Positions 10,301-21,703 of a stretch of 64,000 nt of DNA are shown piece by piece (position 1 is the first letter of the stretch; the number at the start of each line of letters is the position of its first letter). The DNA is taken from NCBI GenBank assembly GCA_024663395.1, contig JANFAH010000005.1:2294001-2358000 (forward strand), in the 5' to 3' direction. This DNA comes from Pisolithus tinctorius. Lineage: Eukaryota > Basidiomycota > Agaricomycetes > Boletales > Pisolithaceae. Below the pieces are notes generated by a model, which was not told where the DNA came from, did no database searches, and worked only from the letters and a program-made list of their open reading frames with translations. A program made the position numbers and the translations under genes.

Positions 10301-11038
10301 TTGAAGGTTAGATGGAGGTTTGACAAAGGTTGGATGAGACATTAAGGTGGCTAGGGGAGGTGGTTGGCTAGGATCACGCTCCCGAGGGGAAGGAACCACG
10401 GGGCCGAAATCTGAACCAGAGGGCTGTGGGGTAAGGGATGAGCGCACCCTGAGTTGACGCCCTGGTGACATCGATGAATCGCGGCTGATCGACATGGAAT
10501 CCTTTGCAACTCCGTGCTCCTCCACTATATCCTGCATGGAGGACACCGACTGAGTGCGGTAGGAGAAACTGGAGTTAGAGGGGGGATCCAGCGACATCGT
10601 ACGTGTAACCCCAGCAGGTGTGAGGTGGGATCGACTAGGAAGAGGAGAAACCGTGCGACGAGGGCGAAGCGATGCATTACCTGCGGGTGCGCGAAGAGAT
10701 TTCCTAGGAGAAGCAGAAAGGTGGCGATGGCTACTCGAGCTGAAGTGCTCAGATGCCCGCCTCGGCTGCCTGAAAGCAGCTGGAGGAGGGTCGAGATAAG
10801 CCTGGGTACCCCTGGGAGGACTGGTCACTCTCATGCGTTTTTTCTTGCTCTGTAGACTGTCATCCTCTGCGCGAGACTGTTCAGATGGCACTGGCAGTCT
10901 TCTCCTCTTTCCTCTGGTGTCTTCGAAGTCCTCTGAGCCAGTAAGCCACTGCAGCGGTGCGGTGACGATGTTCCTGATGGCACCAAAGAACGAGCTTGTG
11001 CGTGCCAACGGCGCAGGCTGTTGTGTTTGCGTGCTCAT
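7334..11038 (-). CDS. FG-repeat nucleoporin of the nuclear basket (NUP1/NUP153-like)
   Basis: Component of the nuclear pore complex that binds transport receptors through phenylalanine-glycine repeats. The frame is open over 1234 codons. The first 60 residues contain an amphipathic stretch (FFGAIRNIVTAPLQWL) like the membrane-binding helix of NUP1/NUP60. A Ser/Arg/Pro-rich part follows, then a highly charged segment (about residues 380-460), and from about residue 680 many FSFG, FGFG, FTFG and LFG repeats in a Pro/Ser/Thr/Ala background. The C-terminus is basic (GGRQIKKLPRRGG), as in NUP1 and NUP153 where it helps importin binding. Two probable introns, 10066-10116 and 10184-10234, are each 51 nt, in frame and stop-free, so the mature protein is probably 1200 residues. 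Assignment to NUP1 rather than another FG nucleoporin rests on the ends of the protein and is an inference. Confidence 0.85.
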   Translation of the reverse strand: MSTQTQQPAPLARTSSFFGAIRNIVTAPLQWLTGSEDFEDTRGKRRRLPVPSEQSRAEDDSLQSKKKRMRVTSPPRGTQAYLDPPPAAFRQPRRASEHFSSSSHRHLSASPRKSLRAPAGNASLRPRRTVSPLPSRSHLTPAGVTRTMSLDPPSNSSFSYRTQSVSSMQDIVEEHGVAKDSMSISRDSSMSPGRQLRVRSSLTPQPSGSDFGPVVPSPRERDPSQPPPLATLMSHPTFVKPPSNLQKPDAAETAKQLTLGSLVDAQRSVRLIITLILSETHFPLQARPVSRNSSILFGTSSATDVSAREYLAVGMHVFCGTSFTGPLWPTNAAEKALHELEVYKTPLLPTRLRASGTIPDMFLPKKGHHITLMTDDREDKPRLGMKGKVKERGKKKDKETPNGSKPYAGEGGMKKWLARRRMEEEQAKEKEKTEAMLDEEAEEDQRRNADGEKEKQRASELQVPPPPLPTSTVQPRAVFGREASSLRVGRTKTGRNHIERPMSRRMKKFSAAFEDEDEEMDDVRAAEHEMLEEAAKKAPVFEIPAGFTFAKEVGIDVHGFDGRTDAPRQMTITHEATNAKEPPIGSLPFSLTKPPISAGSSPPSGEPVVKPEIVSEPSGLASTSVPAATLAPPIVVSPPTPESGVAAPSIAAAVTPEPAPSGIPNFFANSSILSKPTSVATPPLPSFSVAASQTTQVTKTVSVGEQKVPVSEGPAATEQPVPAPSTPPSALPAPVSSTSGGDSLFGAPSTSTAPQAVPLFSAPTTTGVAALPFGPPASSAPPKEPEAATVASPKLAPSAFIFGVPKPAQPSPATTESSVAAETAAGAPAAKPTAPFSFNSGPPVELATTSEAPKTTFPFGQPTSSTTPAEPTKPQPAQPLFGGQSSVAPSFSFGRSTETAKKEDKAPLPGPFSFGSTPTQPTTETKAAPALALGTIATASAPSAPSFTFGPSGGSNAADVSSKSFSFTPTTPVRPATPPKVEQEVNMDESPTREMNINGSGKVPERPTLNFSFPTPSTTGSALFAQSPATPAPTFSFGTSTVNPFAKDAKAADEKPKTSFGFGQTISTGFSQKAPESPAVSSPAPFAFSQPSPSVAPTSPFGFGAPSSNPFSQASAAAPASPSVFNRPASTPAFTFGGSPATQPSSSPFVFGSGSQPASPANNNVNLPTSSAGSSFMFNPPSGATPAPNPFNTPSSAAPPAAGGGSLFTIGSAPPPESGGRQIKKLPRRGGARR

Positions 11039-11157
11039 CGCGGCGGGCTGCAGCGGGTGGGATGGCCGTCAGAGCGTCTCACTCTTGGCACAACGCACGG
11101 AGGGACCCTGAGCAAAACAAGTGGAACATCCCTTTTTGGAAATTTATTCCCAGGCAT
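11039..11157. promoter_or_regulatory. Shared promoter, nucleoporin / YME2
   Basis: 119 bp separate two divergent start codons, so both promoters and both leaders must fit here or overlap the coding regions. No TATA box is evident. Confidence 0.5.
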
Positions 11158-14100
11158 ATGTCATTGCGTCACCGCTGCCGAGCACAAGCTCATGCACTCA
11201 TCATGCTCACAAGACATGTAGCAAGGCTGGGGACCCGCATCCTACTCAGGGGAACGCGGACATTCACAGACACAAATACAGCTGTAAGTTTGTATTCGCC
11301 GGCAGTGCGGTTTTGCAAACCCACCCTCTTCAGACCCGGGAGGCCTGGTTGTTTGTCGACTCGGTATTCCCAATCCGTTTGGGTATTTGGGAGTACGCAT
11401 TTCTTGCGGCATAGTAATTACTGGGTGGTAACCCTCTCCTGATCACGCAGCATTCGTTATTACATTGGTATTCTTCGCGAGGAAACACTCCTAGACAACT
11501 TAGAGACCCGGCTTTCTGCGGTCAAGACGCACGGCTTTAAGGTGCTCTCCCTTGAACCATACCCTAAAGATGGCGGCGTATTCGTGCGATTCAGCTACAT
11601 TTCCCGTGAATCCGAAAGCGCCACCATGGATACTATCGAAAGCGACCTTAAAGATGAGATAGACAGACACGGTGGCATGCCCTCCTGGCTAGGTCTCAGT
11701 CAAGGTAGTGTCTGGCTTGTCAAAGGACGACCCTGGCGTGAGGTGGGTCCTCCCCCTTTGATAAAACACCCCTTGCTCTAACTCCACATCAGGACATGAA
11801 TAGGTACCCTTCCACCATGGTGAAGGTAGCCTTCGAAGGGCCTGATATCCGCGAAGAGGCTTTATACCACCTATACCGCGTAAGTCTCTCGTCATATGTG
11901 TCTACGCTACTTATTTGCGCCTCTTAGCCATATGGACGCATATATAACATTTCGCCGCCAACCCCAGTCCCTTCTGGCATGCTCCGGTTCTCCCAGATCG
12001 CCTTTCAACGCGTTCGCTCAGCTACCGTTGCCCGTAATGTCACCCACGGGTTCCAGCTTTCAAAAGAAGGAACAGTCACCCGACTTCAGGCGGCGTACGA
12101 GCGTCCTCTTCAAGCCCATGCAATTCGCGACTGGATGACTGGCCATCCAAGAATAGTACTCCCCATCTTATTCTTCTTCCTAGGCACTCTAACCTACACC
12201 GTGAGTATCTTTTAAGAAATTTGCATAGAAGCCTAAGACCTCGCCCATTTTCTAGATCTTTGATCCCATTCGAACGCTATTCGTCGAGGGGAAGATGCTC
12301 GACCGTTTTGACATCCGAGGTCTGTCGTAGTATCGTCTTTGGTGCTGGTACTCATGGCTAGCTCGCTAGAGTACGACGTTTACAAATGGCTACGTAGACA
12401 AGCACGGGATAGACTCGTTTTCAGCCAAGATGACACGGACGATATCGGTTCTGATCAAGCTGTCTGGAAGGAACGCAGGGCTGCGGAGACAGCATTGAGA
12501 AGTTATCTTGCAGACCACCCGGGTACATCTACCAGTATCTAAGTTCAGCGACTTGCCTGATATGTTCTTAGCAACGGTGGCATTCGTACACGGGCCTCAG
12601 GGAAGTGGAAAACGGCGCATGGTTTCCACCGTAATCCGTGACACTGGCCGGTGAATCAGTCCTCTGTTACGACCACCGTACCGTCGCGCTGATACCGAAG
12701 CCAGAAAAGCTCTTGTCATTGACTACGCAGAATTACACAAAACACCCTCCGACAGTAGACTGGTAGCGGCTCTGGCGCAGCAAACCGGATATCGACCAAT
12801 CTTCACATTCCTTAATTCACTCAATAATTTGATCGACATCGCCACCATGGGCGTAATTGGACAGAAAGGTTTGGTAGCTGGATCCTCAGTCTTTGAAACA
12901 GCGATCTAAGTCCATTCCATAGCTGGTCTCAGTAGTTCGCTTCAGGACCAACTGAAGCAAGTCTTGGAAGTTGTTGGAACTGCGCTGCGAAGAGTTAGCC
13001 GTCACCTTCAGAACGAGGCTAAACAAAGGATTGAGTCTGAACGGCAAGCTGAAGATCGCAGAGAGTGCGATCTTCGCGTCCGCGAGGCGATCCGTCAAGG
13101 AGCATGGCATGATCCTCGGTTAGATGCTGTTGTTGGGATTGGTGTCATATCAGAATTAGGTTTCGGCGACGAGCCGCTGAATGGACTTGTAATCTCGTCC
13201 AACAAAAGCAGGGACGCTGGAGCACTGGAGTTTAAGGAAAAGCGTAAAGCTGCGGAGGACGAACTCGCTAGGAAGGAGAGAAGTATGAAAGAGACTCGTA
13301 CTATCGATTCGCTTCCCGTCGTCGTCATCAAGAACTACGCCGAACGTGGGCGGACAGGTAGACAAGAACTCCAGGAGGTGCTCAGCCAGTGGGCTGCCAC
13401 TCTCGTTGAAAACCAAGTAGGTACTCTCCATGTTACGAATTTTCCTCACTCTGCTAACGATATACTGCGGTCAGATAGCACATGTTGTTGTCATCAGCGA
13501 GAATCGCGAAAATGCAAAACTTCTAGCAAGAGGTAAATCCACGATGTCCTTATGAGCTCTCCTTGACTTCTTGGCCAGCTCTACCATCCAAGCCATTGAA
13601 TTTCATCGCTCTCTCCGACGCCGACGCTCAAAGTGCACTTTCATTCGTGAAAAAGCGCTTGCGGGACACTGTCATCACTTTTGAACTGACACCCGAGCAG
13701 ACTGCTTGCGTAGAACGTCTCGGCGGTCGCGCGAGTGACCTTGAGAGCGTCAGTTGTCACCTCCTTTGCATGATGTCCTCACGCTTCTAACCGCATCATA
13801 CATACTAGTTGATTCATAAAGTCCACAGTGGTCAGAGCATTGAGGATGCCGTCGAGGACATCATCTCTCGAGCTGTTGGTGAGCTGCGCAAGAACGCCTT
13901 TGGTGATGATGCGGAGGAGGCGAAGATGTTACCCTGGTCCCGTGAGCAAGTGTGGACCGTTCTGAAGCAGCTGTCGCAGAAGCCGGAGGTGAGTCGCTTT
14001 CAAGGGCGACGCATTAAAACTGAAGTCAACAATGCGCCCACAGTTACCTTACTATCAAATCCTGGTGGACTTCCCATTCAAAGGAGACGAGACCCCGTTA

Positions 14101-14608
14101 CGAGCTATGGAAAATGCTGAGCTCATTTCCATCGTTATAATGAATGGTGATCAATGTGTTACGCAAACCAGCTGATACGGATGCTGATGGGCCTGAACTT
14201 ATAGGTCGACCGTCTACTATTCGCCCCGGAAGGCCGGTACTCACATACGTTTTCCAGCAACTTGTTCATGGTGTGTGATACTTCCTTCCCTTTATAACAT
14301 ATATACCGCATCCTCCTCATGCATGTTCCCTCTCAGACCCAGTATTCCGAGCGACACAAGATCTCGCATTGAACCAAATCCTAATCTCAAGCGCGGAGAG
14401 CATGGTCAAGTCGTGGGAAAGCGAGCTCAATACACTCCAAGAGATGGCTATGCGGGAGTCATGGACTCAGCGCTTGTGGAGGACAGGAAGGGCGTCTGCT
14501 GAGAGAGCGAGATATCTGTCCAAGAAGATGTATGCCGCGCAGCAAAAGATACAGACTTTGGAGAAGCAAAATACGGAGCTGAGACGGGTGTTGGACAAGC
14601 AGCTGTAG
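11158..14608 (+). CDS. YME2: Mitochondrial inner membrane protein YME2 (RNA12 domain)
   Basis: Inner-membrane protein involved in maintenance of mitochondrial nucleoids and mtDNA escape. The chosen start gives an Arg-rich, Ser/Thr-containing presequence (MSLRHRCRAQAHALIMLTRHVARLG). After an intron comes EAWLFVDSVFPIRLGIW, typical of the family, then an RRM-like region (VKVAFEGPDIREEALYHLYRPYG), one membrane segment (IVLPILFFFLGTLTY, about 12155-12200), and the RNA12 domain with a Walker-A-like GPQGSGK (about 12592), a VIDYAEL segment, ARHDPRLD-type and VVVIKNYAERG motifs. The C-terminal part is a coiled coil (WTQRLWRTGR ... LEKQNTELRRVLDKQL). An intron 54 nt long (about 12650-12703) restores RKALVIDYAEL. 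At least ten introns are needed. The order of domains and the length fit an intact gene. Confidence 0.88.
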
Positions 14609-14720
14609 TACAAGTAACGCAAATAGCCCCTATTCCAGAAAACAATCACAAACAATCACGCGACTCAGTTACAGTCGAAGTGAATCGGCATCAGATTGAC
14701 TGCCACTTGGAATTGTGAAC

Positions 14721-16909
14721 ATGACAGACTTCGATGGACAAGGACACCCTCTATCTCTGAAGGTCATGCGTGTTTCCGTGCGTGATCGATTAGGATGTTG
14801 TCCAGAACTGTTCCGCGAATGATGATTGAACCCGTCAGCGACCGGGACTTGCTAGCGCTTGGGAGCCTTTCTACTCCAGCTCCTCCTCGTTCTCCGCTCG
14901 TTCCACCGCCTCGATTCTCTCTTTACAAGGGAAGACTCCGTTACCTGGTCATCCGAAGACCCTCCGCGATCTATCGCACGCGTCAGAGTTCCTCGCTCTC
15001 CCCGCCGCATTCGGAGCCATCCAGCTCGGCGAGACATTTTCCAGCTGCATATGCGTGAACAATGAGGCGGCGAACACCAATATAGAGGGTGTGAGCGTCA
15101 AGGTGGAAATGCAGACCACCAATTCCAAAGTTTTGTTAGCTGAAGTCGGCAAAAAATTGGCGGTTGGAGACGTTCTAGAGGTTGTCGTTCATCACGAAGT
15201 AAAGGAATTGGGCCAGCATGTGCTCGCGTGCACTGTAAGCTATCGTCTTCCCCCCGGGCTCCGCCACCATACACCACCGGGTCTTGCTACGGAGGGTGCG
15301 GGTGACCCAAGCCTGCAGGGTTTCCGTAAATACTATAAGTTCGTCGTAAGTGTCATTTCGTCGTATGCGCATTTGTGTAGCATGTACCAAGGAAACATGG
15401 TTTCTTTCCGTCAGGTCACGAACCCCTTGTCTGTCAAGACGAAAGTTCATGTCCCAAGATCCCCGTCGGCGCTGCTGGATCCCATAGAACGCGAGAAGGT
15501 CTTCCTCGAAGTCCACATTCAAAACACTACACAGGAACCGATGTGGTTCGAACGCATAGACCTCGAATGCGCCGAGGGCTGGACTGCAACAGATGTGAAC
15601 CGAATCATCCGAATCACCGGCGCGGGTGACACTGAGAGCGCTGAGGAGAGCACCCCACTGTTTTCTGGGTCGATGGCTCTCATGCAACCTCAGGCAACTC
15701 GACAGTATATATATGTGTTGTTACCGACTACTATCCCGACCTTCCCTGCACCGGCGCAGCCTGGATCCGTCATTTCTCTCGGTAAATTGGACATTTCGTG
15801 GCGCGCGCATTTCGGTGAACCTGGTCGCCTCCTCACGTCCGTAAGTGACCCATACTGTGCATAGTTCCTCCTCCCCCCCGTCCTTCACTTACCACGTATT
15901 CACGTTGCTGCAGATGCTCACTCGTCGGGTCCCCGGTGCATCACAACCACCACCACTTCCTGCCCTCCCTTCTCCACAGCAGCCCGCCTCGGCTATTCCT
16001 CCGTACCTACAGCGTGTGGGCACGCCATCAAGTCCTCGTTTACATTCTCCACAGTTGCCTCCATCACGATCAGCATCCCCAGGGCCTCATAGACCAGCTT
16101 CTCCCTTCCGCAACCGACCTGTTGTACCCATTCCTCGGCCTCAATCACCCGCGGGATCGATCGCTAACGCCGCCGCTCCGGCGCCTCAAGCTTTACCATT
16201 AGCAATTGGTCCGGAGCAAATATCTGACGTTCAGGTGGACCTCGTGACTACGCGGAAAGTCCAACAACCTGTCCACGTCTACGACCCTTTCACAATCGAA
16301 TTCAAACTCACTGTCTCTGCTTCGATACCCAAGAGAATTCAGAATCAGACGGTCTCGATCGTGGTGCAACACCTCCGGCCTCCGCGTGCTTCAAGTGCCG
16401 CGGAATCATCGGTTGCGAATTCCAATAGAGATCTCATGGGACGGTTCTCGACTTCGTCACACGTTAGGAATGCACCCACTGTCCCTGATCGCCTCCTTGT
16501 GACTTCGCCTTCCGTGCAAATCAACTCCGGACGCAATAACCTCATACCGCTGTCACCGTCATTGCCTCCACCCCATTTCGCCACAGCGGATCAGATACGA
16601 GACGCAAAATTAAAAGGATGCACCTTCGTCGGACCGTCATCACTAGCGTTAGAGTCCATAAAGTTATGTACACCACCGGCTCAGTCGTCAGGAGAAGACA
16701 TTCACCCAGCAGCAAGAACAGAGGGCAGCAGGCAGTTTGAGTTGACGTTCATCCCGCTGCAAACTGGCTATATCTGTGTGGGCGGACTACGTATCCTTCT
16801 CGTGGACCATGAGCTCTCAGATGCGGAGGCGAGCGTCCACCGTCTCGTGAAAGAACCCAAGACGCTGAGGGAGTATGATGTGGTAGGTGAAGTCTGGGTT
16901 AGTTCTTAA
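14721..16909 (+). CDS. TRAPP complex subunit 13 (TRAPPC13, DUF974)
   Basis: Subunit of the TRAPP tethering complex, an exchange factor for Rab GTPases in Golgi traffic and autophagy. The start MTDFDGQGHPLSLKVMRVS is followed by an intron to about 14840. The diagnostic block is FGAIQLGETFSSCICVNNE, then EVVVHHEVKELGQHVLACTVSY, FRKYYKFV, NPLSVKTKVHV and EVHIQNTTQEPMWFERIDLE, in the family order. A Pro/Ser-rich insertion of about 75 residues follows (about 15945-16190), then a second beta-rich domain ending YDVVGEVWVSS. Introns are few and small. The 3' end lies 86 bp from the V-ATPase gene on the other strand. The Pro-rich linker is longer than in animal proteins. Confidence 0.88.
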
Positions 16910-16995
16910 TTGCAGATGTTAGTCTTCTCCGCGCATGGTTTCTCAGGAGTTCAAAAAACGTAATCTGGGACGGGTAGCTCTGTAATATAATCGAT

Positions 16996-18899
16996 TCATG
17001 CAGTAGTCCACGGATGGCTAACGAGCTGCTGAACGGCGAGGAGTGCGTGGTATCTTACATCGGGATCAGAGTGTGTCATAAGCTCCATTGCACGGGCCTT
17101 AGCGCCCAAGTCCGTCACTATCCTGTGAAGTTCGATTTTAAAAAAACACATCAAAGAAAAGAGCAGATGATCTCACTTCTTCCCTCGTTCGCAGTGCTTT
17201 ACATATTGTCCAACGTCGTGCACAGCTACAGCGAGAGTCACGGGGTCATCCCTGTCCAGTAACTGGATAAGAGCTCTAATAATGGAGTAGATCAGCGTGT
17301 GGCCAGAGTACAGGGGTGAGTGGTTACCCACTTCATTTGTGCATAATCCCTCTCGTTCAGTTTGTGTGCGTTCTCACGCCAGAACTCCTCGGATTCATGG
17401 ACGGGCGTCCATGCCAAACGGCCAGTAGCAAGTTCCGACGTATAAACGTCATACGTCCTGGATATTGGGTGTCACGCAAACGTGCAAGCGAGGGCGCAGG
17501 GGCCTTCACTCACGTTAAACTCGCAAAATTCGTTTCCAATTCATCTCTGACAAATTGGATATCTTCCAAGATGTCTTCGTCAGACCACTTGCCTGCTGCA
17601 AGGTTCTTTGTGAATGGAAGAAGTTCTGATACCAGCATCGCCGGTAGGTTTGCAGATGGGGCTTTGGTGACGAGGTTCTGCGAGGTGACTTCATAAGCAC
17701 GGCAGCAGAAGTATACAAGAGGGGGGGAGAGGACTACGGACCCGGAATGTGGCTATGATCACGCGGGTGACCTTCTCCTTCGCCGCTTCATGTGCAACTG
17801 ACGTCAACAGAGGTACAATCTCGAATCTCCTGCAGATAGGTCAACGATGGATAGGGGGGAGATTTTCCATTAAGAACATACTTGTTTATTTGTTCTGCGA
17901 TATCCTGCTCAAAGGACAGCAACCACAAGCAGAATATAACCTGGTAACACATTTGTGGTCCCGGTTTGTGTCGAAGAATTTCAACTAGACTGTGCGCGAG
18001 TGCGTCAAACCTCTTTTGTGCATATACCGCACACATGCGACAGCAAGGAAGCCATACCCTGCAATGATTCCTGGTATAGCCCAGACTGCCTTTCGACATT
18101 CTGGACGTGCCAGTAGTGCTTCCAGACACTGAACCGCGACATCTCGCTTGTTAGCGGATGTAGATTGAACGAGCGCCGCGAGAACTCTGAGGAAAGGCTG
18201 GAGGTGCTGGTGCTGTAATGGTGTTGACTCTGCACTGCAGGTACAATCGATATGGCAAGGAATGCATTCAAAATAAGGTAAAGTTACCTCAGCAGGATGG
18301 TCAAGATTTGCGCGGACTTGAGCTGGACGAATTCGTCCTGAGTTTCCATGGTCCTGACCACAGTGAATATATCGGTATGAGCGCCAATAATAAGATCACC
18401 AAAGGTCGTTGTCAAATGACGCGTCTACCTTAGAAAGGGTGCATATGGAAGGTCCGGATCCGATTGCGCAGTTCGGGTGAAGAGGGGTATCCGTTCGTCA
18501 TGATCTACAACCAAATTTTACCAATGTATCTTTACAGAGCGCGTTTGTATCGCAGAAACGTACCCAACAAGGCATCAGCAATAAGGACGAGCAAACACTG
18601 CATGGTGTCTACTCGCTGAAGCTTCTTGAGCAAGCGCAAATACAAGAGAGCATACGTCTGGCCATCCGATATGAGAATCGATTCCGTCTTTGCTCGCGGC
18701 TGCCTGTCTACTTTCTTGATGAGGCTGAGTTCCTCCGACGTGACGAGCCCCGCGCGTTGGTATCCCTGGTAGTCGACTGCACGTCAACGGCGACAGAAGC
18801 GGGAGAATTGACAAGGAATACCTCCCAAGGGACTGGCTTTGACCTGATCTTTGCTGAGTGCTCGTCGAGGTAAGCATTGGACACCAGCGACGCTGACAT
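16996..18899 (-). CDS. VMA13: V-type proton ATPase subunit H
   Basis: Regulatory subunit of the V1 sector; it is required for ATP-driven proton pumping and silences free V1. On the minus strand the start at 18899 gives MSASLVSNAYLDEHSAKIRS KPVPWE, the conserved N-terminus. Later exons carry LLKKLQRVDTMQCLLVLIADAL, YQVIFCLWLLSFEQDIAEQI, IRALIQLLDRDDPVTLAVAVHD, VGQYVKHCERGK and ARAMELMTHSDPDVRYHALL. These are the HEAT/armadillo-like helices of both the N- and C-terminal domains. The reading ends VSHPWTTA with a stop at 16996-16998. The gene has many introns of about 50-60 nt. Nothing suggests damage. Confidence 0.92.
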
Positions 18900-19040
18900 G
18901 GCTCGATCGCACCGGCGTCACTGCTGTTCGCGGCGTGTCTGTGGAGATCGAGTATTCCCACGGTCTCACTACTTTCAGAAAGTCGACCCCCCTGTGTTGT
19001 GATTTTCCAGTCCGTCGTCGCGGTCAACGTCGAAAGAGAC
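18900..19040. promoter_or_regulatory. Shared promoter, VMA13 / mL46
   Basis: 141 bp between divergent starts. No TATA box is seen. If mL46 starts at the alternative upstream codon (18999) the shared region shrinks to about 100 bp. Confidence 0.4.
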
Positions 19041-20055
19041 ATGCTGGCGTGCAGAGGCATTCAGCGTGGCGCGTGGCGACCAGCTGCTGTCTGCGTGCGG
19101 CCATTCGCAACTGAAACACCTACGACGGCACAGGTCACCCCGTCACCGCCTCCGACGAGCAGCGAAGTCGGTGAACCAACGACGCGTCCGACGCCTCCCA
19201 AGAAAACCCGAGCCAGTCTCCACACTGCTATTATACTAAATAGATCCCCTCTCCTCACACGTACACCGACACCGTTCGAACGCGCGTTCTACGCCTACCA
19301 AGCCCGGATCCATCGGGCATTGCACAACCCGTTTCCGTACGACTTTTATTTCAAACAAGGGTCACCACTCGAGACGCGCTTTAACATCGAGGAGCGCAGA
19401 CGAGAACGCAAGGCGTTCGGTGCACCGTTTGGCACAGTGAAGTTGGAGGAGAGGGACGAGGCGACGGAGCTTATGGAGATGAGCTTGCGAGACGAAACAG
19501 ACGAATCTATGCCTCGGATTCATGAAGCGGACGTCAAGAATGACCTCAAGAATCTCAACAGGAAGGGCCAACGCAACTTGTACGCCGTGCTTCGAACAAA
19601 TGAAAATGGCAAGGACGTCTGGCGGTTGCCTACTGGTCCGGTCCAAAAGGGCGAACTCTTGCATGTCGTACGTTCGTTCTTCCGTGTGTAAACGCTGCCC
19701 ATATCTAACCCCCCACGTCTAGTCCGCTATTAGGAGACTCGGAGATGAGTGCGGACGGAACATGGATACCTGGCTAGTCAGCCGAAACCCAATTGGCGTA
19801 TACTACCCTCCAAAACTGAATGTGACCGAACCAGAGGCAAAAGTAAGCCTTTTTTTCGGATATGTCGTGCGACACTATTTCTGACTGGCTCGTTAGGACG
19901 TCGTATTTTTCTACAAAGCCCACATTCTCGCTGGCCAGCTTCAACCCAAGCAGTCACGATACCAAGATTTTGCCTGGCTAACCAAAGGTGAAATACGGCG
20001 GATCACAGACGACGAGTATTGGAATGGTATCAAGGATATGCTATCTGACTTCTAA
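19041..20055 (+). CDS. Mitochondrial large-subunit ribosomal protein mL46
   Basis: Protein of the mitochondrial 54S ribosomal subunit (yeast MRPL17) with a Nudix-like fold. The start at 19041 gives MLACRGIQRGAWRPAAVCVRPFATE, a good cleavable presequence; an earlier in-frame start at 18999 adds 14 residues. Family blocks are HTAIILNRSPLLTRTPTPFERAFY, a long charged helix region, GQRNLYAVLRTNENGKDVWRLPTG, and after introns SAIRRLGDECGRNMDTWLVSR, PIGVYYPP, DVVFFYKAHILAGQL and FAWLTKGEI. The last exon ends MLSDF. Length is normal. It converges on NUC1 with 96 bp between the stop codons. Confidence 0.9.
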
Positions 20056-20151
20056 TAATGTATATATTCACCACCTTGAGATGACACTAACCAACTACTG
20101 CGTCAGCCATATTATCCTTCCTTCACACCCAGATCGTAATATCACGTAGAG

Positions 20152-21703
20152 TTATTTGGGTGCCGAGACAGTTCGCCGGAGTTCAGGTCGTTTGCGAGCC
20201 TCGTCAAATCTTCGAACGATGACTTCACACTTAGTAGTCTGGCAAATATGTTTCGACGCGTTCTTCACCGCTTCAGAGAATAAAGTGAGACCCGCTGCGC
20301 GTTCGACGGCTTCGACTAGCAAGCAATGCAATATCAGTTCAATCAGTTTATGGAAAGTGAAAAATGTGCTTACCCGGAGCCACGAAACTCTCAAAAGGTG
20401 CTTCGTCGGGAATGATCGCATTCGGCAATATAAATGCTCCTGTCGAGATTTCCGGCACGTCCGGCGTCTTGGGCGAAGACGGCCTCGAAGCCAATACCAC
20501 CTTGGCAAAATGAGTCGGCACCGAGACGTTGGGCGGCGAGCCGATGACTTCGTAAGTCTTGTAAAAAAAATAGTGGATGACAGTCAAGAAGCGCGCAACA
20601 AAAATCATGGCCTATCTCTTACAACGCGCCATTTTCCATCTGGGTCTTTGTGTGGCAGGTAAAGCGGGACCGTAAAGACGTAGACATCAGAAAAGGAATT
20701 CGTGAGACGCCTGCACCAGTCTTCTACATATGCCCAGTCTAACAGGGCGAATGAGAGTGAGGGGAAGTAAGAACAACCTAAGACAACCACAGAAAATAAG
20801 GGAATACCGGCTTACAGTGTCTATTGAATCCATCACCGACTTGAGGTGCGATGTTGGACATAAGGAAAGTCTCGTTCATAGCCTTCTGTGATGTTTTCGC
20901 GTCTGCAGCGGGGACCCTGTATGTGCGTAACCAAAAGAGTCAGAATCAGATAACAACCTCTCCTCCACGCTGCTTTGTTGCCACAACATACATATGACCC
21001 CGGTCGTACCCACTCCGGAAGTAATCCTGCAACTTGGCACGGAAGGGAACAGGCAACGCGTCGTCTTCCGTGAAGCTCGACCTCGACCTGTCCCCATTTT
21101 CACTTCCATCCGACGGGGACGACGGCAGCAATGCAGACTTGCCGAGGGAGGCTAGTGTGAGGTGTTCTGCCGTCTAATCGCGTCGCACAAACGCAAAATT
21201 TCAGCACAGAAAAGGAAAGGAGCGAGCATGAGAATACTAATACATACCCATGCAGGGTGGCGATACCTTCGATCGTATGCCGCCGTATAGGCTTTGCGAA
21301 CCAATAGATCCGGCACCGGTCCTATACATGAGTGAAGTAATCAGCCTTCCACCGTATCCCGCGATGTAAATCCGAGGTCTCGGCAGTTCTGGAAGGTGAA
21401 AAAGAAAAGAAAAGAAAACCCACCTGGATGCCCGTATTTCAATACCGGTGACACCAACGCGCCCGAGACGGCGGCACTCGGTATTAACTTCGCATCTCCA
21501 GTGGGCCCTACCTCCACGATGGGCGGCCCAACGGCCGGGATAACTGCCGTGCTGCTAGCAGTCGCACTGGCCGGTCTTGGTCGCCCAACGCCACGCGCAG
21601 ACACGGCCGCAGCAATTCCACCGCCTACGACTGCGCCAACCGCGAAGCAGGCGGCGTGGATGGCAGTTGCAGAAGGCATCTTGAAAAGCTTTTTCGCGGC
21701 CAC
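20152..21703 (-). CDS. NUC1: Mitochondrial DNA/RNA non-specific endonuclease (NUC1 / EndoG)
   Basis: Mitochondrial sugar-non-specific nuclease used in mtDNA recombination, paternal or old mitochondrial DNA removal, and cell death. The start (21703) gives MAAKKLFKMPSATAIHAACF and a hydrophobic Ala/Gly-rich segment, as in fungal NUC1. Downstream are PVLKYGHPG, a variable Ser/Asp-rich insert, FRAKLQDYFRSGYDRGHM with the catalytic His of the DRGH motif (about 20995), WAYVEDWCRRLTNSFSDVYVFTVPLYLP, SVPTHFAKVVLASRP and the C-terminal helices EAVERAAGLTLFSEAVK. The stop is at 20152-20154. Several small introns interrupt it. Nuclease identity is strong; subcellular location is from the family. Confidence 0.9.

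Noticed and set aside
15175..15687. 170-codon minus-strand frame
   Set aside because: It is antisense to the conserved TRAPPC13 exon and has no recognisable domain.
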